In this document: one piece after another, positions 1 through 6,360 of the stretch
Position numbering within the stretch: position 1 is the stretch's first letter
Layout of the letters: each line of letters starts with the position of its first letter
From: Candidatus Omnitrophota bacterium
GTDB taxonomy: Bacteria > Omnitrophota > Gorgyraeia > Zapsychrales > JANLHA01
Direction of reading: 5' to 3'
NCBI GenBank assembly: GCA_024653845.1
Contig: JANLHA010000004.1
Location: forward strand, 1 to 6,360
DNA length: 6,360 nt
Notes under the pieces: model-generated
Told to the model about the DNA's origin: nothing
Seen by the model: only the letters and a program-made list of their open reading frames with translations
Database searches by the model: none
Position numbers and translations under genes: made by a program

Positions 1-1011
1 CGCGGTTCTCTCGTCTTGATGATCCCGATGATTTTTATGGCTTGGAAATCCATGGTTCCGATCTATATCATTGTTTTTCTGGTTTTTTGCTGCAGTCGAT
101 TTTATGTTCCTGCCAAGATGTCGATCATTCCTGACTTGGTGACCAAAGAAAATCTTTTGATGGCCAATTCCTTGATGACCACAACGGGAATGATTGCGTT
201 TGTTTTAGGATGCGCACTCGGCGGTTTTTGGGTGGACAAGTGGGGCGCTTGGGGCGGATTCATGGGTGATGCGGCAACGTTTTTTATTTCTGCTCTTTTG
301 ATTGTTTCGATTGGCCGCGATTTTCGAATGGTTCTGAATCATCGCCGGATTTTGGCAGGTGGTAAAGAGTTTTTGAAAATTGAAACTTCGCTTTTAAAAG
401 AAATCAGGGAAGGGCTGCGCTATCTTGTTGATCGACGAGAAATTAGATTTGTTGTAGCCATGCTTTTTATTCTTCTTTCAGCGGCTGGTGCAGTATACGT
501 GGTGATCATCATTTTTATTCAAAATGCTTTTCAAAGTGTGACCAGAGACTTAGGTATTCTTGCGGTAGCGTTAGGTCTGGGCCTTTTTGTTGGAGCGATT
601 GTTTATGGAAAATGGGGCAAGAAAATTTCATGTGATAAGACAATTTTTATTTGTCTGATTGCCGGTGGGATCATGATGACAGCATTCACGCTAGGAGTCT
701 CGCAGAGGCCTCATATTGGTGCTGCGATTTTTTTGGCGGGAATGATGGGATTGGTGATCGGTCCTATTTTTATTGCAGCCAATACCATTGCCCAGGTGGT
801 CAGTGAAGAGCACATGAGAGGAAAAGTTTTTAGTGCTCTCGAAATTGTGATCCATTTTGCTTTCCTGATTTCGATGCTGGCAAGCTCTTTGATGTCCAAA
901 TACATCGACGAAAAATGGATTTTGATCACGGTGGCTGGGATTTTTACGATTGTCGGTGTGGTTGGTTTTTTATGGTCGCTGAGAAGAGGACCCCTTGTCA
1001 CCCTAAAATAA
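1..1011 (+). CDS. MFS-type membrane transporter, 3' part (5' end outside window)
   Basis: This is the last 336 residues of a major facilitator superfamily permease. The reading frame is open from base 1, so the TTG and ATG codons near base 16 are internal and the true start lies upstream. A full MFS protein has about 400 residues and 12 membrane helices, so roughly the first two or three helices are missing. The sequence is a run of hydrophobic segments. The stretch around RFYVPAKMSIIPDLV and the following ANSLM resembles the helix 4-5 region of the EntS-like MFS_3 group. A basic loop (YGKWGKK) early in the second half fits the repeated motif A position, and RGKVFSALE fits the loop before the last two helices. 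The role would be proton-driven export or import across the inner membrane. The substrate cannot be read from the sequence; drug, siderophore or lipid export are all possible. The gene ends 47 bases before purN on the same strand, so they may be cotranscribed. Confidence 0.85.
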   Translation, partial: RGSLVLMIPMIFMAWKSMVPIYIIVFLVFCCSRFYVPAKMSIIPDLVTKENLLMANSLMTTTGMIAFVLGCALGGFWVDKWGAWGGFMGDAATFFISALLIVSIGRDFRMVLNHRRILAGGKEFLKIETSLLKEIREGLRYLVDRREIRFVVAMLFILLSAAGAVYVVIIIFIQNAFQSVTRDLGILAVALGLGLFVGAIVYGKWGKKISCDKTIFICLIAGGIMMTAFTLGVSQRPHIGAAIFLAGMMGLVIGPIFIAANTIAQVVSEEHMRGKVFSALEIVIHFAFLISMLASSLMSKYIDEKWILITVAGIFTIVGVVGFLWSLRRGPLVTLK

Positions 1012-1058
1012 GGATGGCATACTTGATTGGGTGAATAAAATTTTAGAAGGAGTCATTT

Positions 1059-1661
1059 ATGCGTTTTGCAGTATTTATCTCAGGTCGGGGTTCCAATTTA
1101 AAAGCCATCATTGAAGCTGTTCAAAAGGGACAGATCAAGGGGGAATTGGCTTTGGTTCTTTCGAGCAGCCCCAAAGCCGGCGGACTTAAATTTGCAGAAG
1201 AGGCCAGAATCAAGACCTTGATCGTTGATCCACACAACTACACCAATCCACAAAGTGTCGATCGGGACATTGTGATTCAACTGAAAGAAGCCAAGATTGA
1301 TTTGATTGTTCTTGCGGGATATATGCGGCTTTTGACTCCATTTTTTGTGAAAACTTACCACCGCCAAATCATCAATGTCCACCCGTCATTGTTGCCTTCT
1401 TTTAAAGGCGTAAGCGGGATCAAAGATGCCTTTACCTACGGCGTCAAGGTCACGGGTGTGACGGTCCATTTCGTCGACGAGAAGATGGATAGTGGCCCCA
1501 TCATTTTGCAGAAAGCCATCTCGGTTTCTGAAAACGAAACCTTAGAGTCTCTCGGCGAGAAAATCCATAAAGTCGAACACGAGATCTATCCTAAAGCGAT
1601 TGAGTTGTTCGTTGAAGGAAAACTTAAGGTGCGGGGGCGGAAGGTCCAGATTCTTCCATAG
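1059..1661 (+). CDS. purN: Phosphoribosylglycinamide formyltransferase (GAR transformylase)
   Basis: This cytoplasmic enzyme of de novo purine synthesis transfers a formyl group from 10-formyltetrahydrofolate to glycinamide ribonucleotide. Its 200 residues are close to the family norm. The N-terminal GRGSNLKAI (residues 9-17) is the phosphate-binding loop for the ribonucleotide. LAGYMRLL (85-92) belongs to the folate-binding region. INVHPSLLP (105-113) carries N106 and H108, and VDEKMDSGPI (139-148) carries D144. These fall at the same numbers as the catalytic Asn106, His108 and Asp144 of E. coli PurN, so the enzyme should be active. The ATG start is set by a strong Shine-Dalgarno sequence AGAAGGAG at 1045-1052, six bases upstream. 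No other pur gene is visible in the window. Its last 38 bases overlap the 3' end of the opposite-strand lipoprotein gene. Confidence 0.96.
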   Translation: MRFAVFISGRGSNLKAIIEAVQKGQIKGELALVLSSSPKAGGLKFAEEARIKTLIVDPHNYTNPQSVDRDIVIQLKEAKIDLIVLAGYMRLLTPFFVKTYHRQIINVHPSLLPSFKGVSGIKDAFTYGVKVTGVTVHFVDEKMDSGPIILQKAISVSENETLESLGEKIHKVEHEIYPKAIELFVEGKLKVRGRKVQILP

Positions 1662-2652
1662 ATGGGTTTGTTAAGTCCTCTTTTCGTAATTGCTGGATTG
1701 CATTCTTTTCCAAATCATTCAATTCCACAGCCTGATAATCAGTAAAATCATAGGCATCGAATGTTTCGACGATCGTCTTGATGATTTGTTCTTGAGGGGG
1801 TGTGGGAGCTTTTTCTGTTTCGGCGTATTGATAGTTGAGCCGAACGCGATATTCAATTTGTTTGGCAATGAATTCTGGCCAGGTGATATCTCTTACCTGA
1901 AGATGTGTTCCCCGATGGTCTCCGATGATTTTAGGATCCCCTTGTGGATAATCGCTGATCATGCGCTTGACATATTCAATGGCAAAATAAGGGTCGATGT
2001 TGACGCGTTTGAAGTCTTCAAAACGCAAGAATGTCTGCGTCTCAATTCCGGTTACAATATCTGCAATCACAATCACAAAAAATTCGGGGACCTTGCTTGT
2101 TTTGATATGAGCATGGACCAAACGTTCATGCGAGAGATCGCCCTCGACGGTGGGTTGTTCAACGTCACCGGGAACTTTTTCGACATATTGTTTGGAATCC
2201 TCAAGATATTCCACCTCGGAATAGGCGCGCCCTAAGGCATTCAGGACGCCTCTCTGCACAGATTGATATTTTTCGGAGAAGCTGACGCTGTAGCCGGTGT
2301 CTTGCGGATATTTACGGCCTGACGCAATATCGTATTTGACTTCAAAAGTCCCATTCTTAGGTTCGCATTTGAGGAAATTGATGTTGGGTTGTTCAATCGC
2401 TTTCACTTCGCCTGGTGGCTGTTTTTTCTGAGACTTGAAGTCCATGATTTTTTCTTGAATGGGAATATAAATCCACAACGTATCCTCGAGAGGAAAGAGG
2501 ACTGTTGCAAGCCCCATTTCTTCTTGGGCGATTTTGACGAATTTTTGATTGGCTTCGGTGAACGACTTAGCGGGCGTAGGTGAGCGGAAACAGGCGCAGG
2601 CCAGCAATGAAATTGAGACGAGAAAGAAGATGTGTCGTACGCGTAACAACAT
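1624..2652 (-). CDS. Predicted lipoprotein of unknown function
   Basis: This encodes a 342-residue protein whose family I do not recognise. The N-terminus (MLLRVRHIFFLVSISLLACAC) is a lipoprotein signal: basic residues, a hydrophobic core, then a lipobox LLAC with Cys19 as the likely acylated residue. Cys21 is a weaker alternative. The mature part is polar, with a mix of charged and aromatic residues and no repeat. The C-terminus is acidic and ends in a Pro/Ala-rich tail (GPSAPAP). I chose the ATG at 2652 over an in-frame ATG at 2727. The longer form would overlap the protease gene by 71 bases and bury the signal peptide behind 25 polar residues. The start lies only 4 bases after the stop of the upstream FtsH-like gene, with no clear Shine-Dalgarno sequence, which suggests translational coupling. 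By inference from operon structure it may work with that protease at the envelope. No enzyme motif was found. Confidence 0.8.
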   Translation of the reverse strand: MLLRVRHIFFLVSISLLACACFRSPTPAKSFTEANQKFVKIAQEEMGLATVLFPLEDTLWIYIPIQEKIMDFKSQKKQPPGEVKAIEQPNINFLKCEPKNGTFEVKYDIASGRKYPQDTGYSVSFSEKYQSVQRGVLNALGRAYSEVEYLEDSKQYVEKVPGDVEQPTVEGDLSHERLVHAHIKTSKVPEFFVIVIADIVTGIETQTFLRFEDFKRVNIDPYFAIEYVKRMISDYPQGDPKIIGDHRGTHLQVRDITWPEFIAKQIEYRVRLNYQYAETEKAPTPPQEQIIKTIVETFDAYDFTDYQAVELNDLEKNAIQQLRKEDLTNPSMEESGPSAPAP

Positions 2653-2656
2653 AGTT

Positions 2657-4336
2657 TTATGAGATGGTTGGTAATGGTCGTGAGGCAGGACGCAGGCCAA
2701 ATTTCTGGAAGATCGCTTCGATTTCATCGTATTCTAATTCTTGTTTCTTCAGAAGTTCTTGGGCAAAATATTCCAGAAGTTCTTGATGGGCCGCCAAAAC
2801 CTCTCGCACGTCTTTCATGCATGTTTGCAAAATATCTTGCACATCTGCGTCGAGGGTCTCTTTGGTCTTTTCGGAAATCAAGATGCCATTGTGACTCATG
2901 GCATGAAAATCGCCAATCATTCCGGATTTTCCCATTCCGTACTGCCAAGCCATGGCATGAGCAATCCGCATGGCGGTATCAAAATCGCTCCCTCGTCCAC
3001 CACCGACACCGCTGCTCGTCGAGCCAAACTTGATTTGTTCAGCAATATAGCTGGCCACACAAACTTTGATGTTGGCTAAAAGCAATTCTTTGTTTGAAGA
3101 ATAAAGCTCTTCTGTCGGGCGTTGGAAAACAAACCCTAAACTTCCTTTGCGCGGGATGATGGTCGCCTTGATGACATCGTTGGTTGGATGGGTCAGATAA
3201 GCAATCACCGCGTGACCCGCTTCATGATAAGCGGTCCAAATTTTTTCTTTTTCGGTTAAGACGATATTGGCTTTAAGCCCGAAGGTGACACGGTCATATG
3301 CTTCGGACAAGTCTTTCATCGTGATCACGGTGCGTTTTTCGCGCAGGGCAATCAACCCAGCTTCGCGAATCATGCTGTCGATGTCCGATGGAGAAAAACC
3401 CAAAGTTTTGCGAGCCAGAACATCGGTTTTGATTGAACCGTCCACTTCTACCCGTGAGGTATAAAAATCAAAAAGTTTTATACGTTCATCGAGATTGGGT
3501 TTGGTGACGTGAATTTTGCGATCGAATCGTCCCGCCCGAGTGATCGCCGGATCGAGTTCATCTTCCGGGACGTTGGTTGCGGCAATAACGACAATATTGT
3601 TTTCTTGTTGGCGCAATCCGTCGAGCTCAGTTAAAAATTGATTGATGGTCGCGTTATGGCTGATATTTCCACCAAATCCATGATCGGCCATCCGAGGTCG
3701 AGCAAATGAGTCAATTTCATCGATAAAAATCAGGCAGCCGCCTTCGAGTTCCGCCATGCCTCGAGCTTGTTTGAAAAGGGATTTCATTCGAGCGGCACCT
3801 TGCCCGACGAAAATTCCAACAAATTCGCTACCCACCGCCGAAATCATCGGCAACCCGCACTCGGTCGCAATGGCTTTAGCCAGATATGTTTTTCCGCAAC
3901 CCGGAGGCCCAATCATCAAAGTTCCCTTGACGATTTTGCCACCGATCACTTTTAAGAGAGACCGATCTTTAAGGAGTTTAACGATTTCCCAAGCCTCTTG
4001 TTTGGCCGCATCCATACCGATCACTTCATCCCACTTCACGTTGGCTTTGGCGCGGGTGACTTGCTCTTTGGTCAGGCGTCCAATGCCGCCGCCTTGCATC
4101 AAATAGTACTGCATTCCAATGAAAAGCGGAATTTGGATGAACATCGAAAAAATGTAGACGAGCAAAAAGAGTCCCATTTGCGCCAAAGAGGCTCTGCGCA
4201 TGTAGGATTCCATGCCCATGAAATTATCTAAAGCAAAATAGAGGAAGAGCGCTGCAGAAATGAAAACGAAAGCGAAGAGTGCGCCGACAATCAAAAAAAG
4301 CCAATGGATTTTGATCCAAACAATGATTCTTTTCAT
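2657..4336 (-). CDS. FtsH-like membrane AAA+ zinc metalloprotease with short N-terminal domain
   Basis: This encodes a 559-residue inner-membrane ATP-dependent protease of the FtsH family (peptidase M41). Two hydrophobic segments (about residues 12-36 and 53-79) are followed by a cytoplasmic AAA+ domain. That domain has Walker A GPPGCGKT (143-150), an FVG pore motif (176-178), Walker B CLIFIDE (201-207), sensor AATN (252-255), and a second region of homology with arginine fingers R267 and R270. The protease domain has HEAGH (371-375), with E372 as catalytic base and both His as zinc ligands. D451 in GRGSDFD is the likely third ligand. All key residues are present. The loop between the two membrane helices is only about 17 residues, whereas E. 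coli FtsH has a folded periplasmic domain of about 70 residues there, and the C-terminal tail is also short. The family degrades membrane and regulatory proteins, but this divergent form may not be the main cellular FtsH, so I give no symbol. The ATG follows an A-rich leader without a clear Shine-Dalgarno sequence. Confidence 0.9.
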   Translation of the reverse strand: MKRIIVWIKIHWLFLIVGALFAFVFISAALFLYFALDNFMGMESYMRRASLAQMGLFLLVYIFSMFIQIPLFIGMQYYLMQGGGIGRLTKEQVTRAKANVKWDEVIGMDAAKQEAWEIVKLLKDRSLLKVIGGKIVKGTLMIGPPGCGKTYLAKAIATECGLPMISAVGSEFVGIFVGQGAARMKSLFKQARGMAELEGGCLIFIDEIDSFARPRMADHGFGGNISHNATINQFLTELDGLRQQENNIVVIAATNVPEDELDPAITRAGRFDRKIHVTKPNLDERIKLFDFYTSRVEVDGSIKTDVLARKTLGFSPSDIDSMIREAGLIALREKRTVITMKDLSEAYDRVTFGLKANIVLTEKEKIWTAYHEAGHAVIAYLTHPTNDVIKATIIPRKGSLGFVFQRPTEELYSSNKELLLANIKVCVASYIAEQIKFGSTSSGVGGGRGSDFDTAMRIAHAMAWQYGMGKSGMIGDFHAMSHNGILISEKTKETLDADVQDILQTCMKDVREVLAAHQELLEYFAQELLKKQELEYDEIEAIFQKFGLRPASRPLPTIS

Positions 4337-4378
4337 AATTTTTTTAGGATAAGCAAGCCTAACATAGTCACAAAAGGA

Positions 4379-4387
4379 AGTATAGCA
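4379..4387 (-). promoter_or_regulatory. Possible extended -10 promoter for the protease-lipoprotein operon
   Basis: Read on the minus strand this is TGCTATACT: a TG element one base before a good -10 hexamer (TATACT). No convincing -35 box is present at 17 bases upstream, which is usual for extended -10 promoters. Transcription would begin near 4372 and leave a leader of about 36 bases before the ATG at 4336. This is a motif match only. Confidence 0.4.
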
Positions 4388-4439
4388 TAAAAATCAATAT
4401 GTTGAGGGAGGAGGGGCTAAAATAGGCGGGGTGAAGTCC

Positions 4440-4468
4440 TTGACTTTAAAAATAATCTATGATAATGT
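4440..4468 (+). promoter_or_regulatory. Probable sigma-70-type promoter for eno
   Basis: A -35 box TTGACT (4440-4445, five of six consensus bases) is followed by an AT-rich segment with two overlapping -10 choices. GATAAT (4461-4466) matches five of six bases but has a short 15-base spacer. TAATGT (4463-4468) has a 17-base spacer and an upstream TG but a weaker hexamer. Either would start transcription near 4473-4476 and give a leader of about 90 bases before the enolase ATG. No operator-like palindrome is seen. Confidence 0.55.
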
Positions 4469-4496
4469 GTCCCTACTTTGGTACCAAGAAAAATGA

Positions 4497-5837
<1,341 letters not shown>

Positions 5838-5840
5838 TCA

Positions 5841-5896
5841 TTTCACCCGACGACGGCACTGTGGTTACGTGCAAAGCCGGGTAAGGTTGGGTGAAA
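5841..5896 (+). repeat. Inverted repeat in the eno-ftsB spacer overlapping the ftsB start
   Basis: TTTCACCC (5841-5848) is perfectly complementary to GGGTGAAA (5889-5896), with 40 bases between. The right arm contains the proposed GTG start of the next gene. A competing inner fold pairs ACCCG (5845-5849) with CGGGT (5878-5882), and GCAC (5856-5859) with GTGC (5869-5872) inside it. The left parts overlap, so the outer and inner folds exclude each other. There is no U-tract, so this is not a typical intrinsic terminator. Control of ftsB translation is an inference. Confidence 0.45.
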
Positions 5897-6208
5897 GGTA
5901 TGTTTAAGAACGCATTGTGGTTATTTGTCGTTTCTTCTGTTCTTTTAGTGATGTTTTTGCCTTCTTATACCAAGCTTCAAGATCTGCGCCAAGCGAATAC
6001 GGATTATGAGAGGAAGTTGAAGGAACTGACGGCTGAGCGATCGAAGTTGCTGGCAGAGAAAAAGCGGTTGGAAGAAGATCCTATATATTTAGAGAAGGTC
6101 GCGCGTGAGCGAATGGGATTGATTCGAGAAGGCGAAGTCGTTTATAAGATCACTCCTTTGCAGAAGATTAGTGAAGGAGGAACAAAACCGGTGAATAAGC
6201 AGCAATAA
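5891..6208 (+). CDS. ftsB: FtsB/DivIC-family septum formation initiator protein
   Basis: This encodes a small bitopic division protein of 105 residues from the GTG at 5891, or 102 from the ATG at 5900. It has one membrane helix (about residues 7-25) and a heptad-rich coiled coil (about 28-62: KLQDLRQANTDYERKLKEL and onwards). The family motif EDPIYLEKVARERMGLIREG (62-81) follows, then a short polar tail. In the family this protein binds FtsL and FtsQ through the coiled coil and regulates septal peptidoglycan synthesis at the divisome. Position right after eno supports FtsB over DivIC, though the two are homologous. The start is ambiguous: AAGG at 5883-5886 is four bases from the GTG and thirteen from the ATG. 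The start region sits in one arm of an inverted repeat. The stop is only 7 bases before the tRNA gene. Confidence 0.88.
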   Translation: MKGMFKNALWLFVVSSVLLVMFLPSYTKLQDLRQANTDYERKLKELTAERSKLLAEKKRLEEDPIYLEKVARERMGLIREGEVVYKITPLQKISEGGTKPVNKQQ

Positions 6209-6215
6209 AAATTGC

Positions 6216-6360
<145 letters not shown>

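Noticed and set aside
1012..1058. Separate promoter or terminator between the MFS gene and purN
   Set aside because: TTGATT at 1024 has no -10 box at a workable distance, and there is no hairpin with a U-tract. Only the purN ribosome site is supported.
2224..2231. GGCGCGCC palindrome, also present near 5074-5081
   Set aside because: Two copies of an 8-base palindrome, each inside a coding region, do not make a repeat family or an obvious regulatory site.
1690..2235. 181-residue open frame on the plus strand inside the lipoprotein gene
   Set aside because: The opposite strand has a continuous 342-codon frame with a clear signal peptide and operon spacing. This frame has no ribosome site or motif and looks like a shadow.
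2653..2727. Longer N-terminus for the lipoprotein, starting at 2727
   Set aside because: It would overlap the protease gene by 71 bases and place 25 polar residues before the signal peptide, which would spoil the lipobox context.
6174..6190. Strong Shine-Dalgarno sequence AAGGAGG near the end of ftsB, 10 bases before a GTG
   Set aside because: The GTG at 6191 is in the ftsB frame and leads only to five codons before the stop. No other start at a suitable distance opens a frame, and the next gene is a tRNA.

Overview
The window looks like bacterial chromosome. The coding is dense, the base composition is moderate (not computed), and the genes are mostly housekeeping: purN, eno, a ftsB-type division gene and an initiator tRNA. 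A lipobox-bearing secreted protein and an FtsB-like protein suggest a diderm (Gram-negative-type) cell. The divergent FtsH-like protease and the intron-interrupted initiator tRNA are unlike common model proteobacteria. I lean weakly towards a candidate phylum such as Omnitrophota or a relative, but nothing here proves this.

Layout. (1) Positions 1-1661, plus strand: the 3' part of a major facilitator transporter, then purN 47 bases later with a strong Shine-Dalgarno site. (2) Positions 1624-4336, minus strand: an FtsH-like membrane AAA+ zinc protease, followed 4 bases later by a predicted lipoprotein of unknown function. The lipoprotein's end overlaps the end of purN by 38 bases, tail to tail. 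(3) Positions 4337-4565: a divergent intergenic region with a plausible promoter in each direction. (4) Positions 4566-6208, plus strand: enolase, then a 53-base spacer with an inverted repeat, then an FtsB/DivIC-like gene. (5) Positions 6216 to the right edge: the 5' exon of an initiator tRNA (tRNA-fMet), broken at the anticodon loop by the 5' half of a group I intron. Intron helices P1, P2, P4, P5, P6 and P6a can be read. P7, P8, P9 and the 3' exon lie outside the window.

How the parts relate. The eno-ftsB-tRNA stretch runs one way with very small gaps, so one transcript could join glycolysis, septum assembly and translation initiation. The initiator tRNA could mature only after intron splicing. 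The protease and lipoprotein probably form a two-gene envelope operon. The intron is the most notable item: its internal guide sequence matches the predicted joined exons GCU|CAU over six pairs. This places the 5' splice site after U33 and the whole CAU anticodon in the unseen 3' exon.
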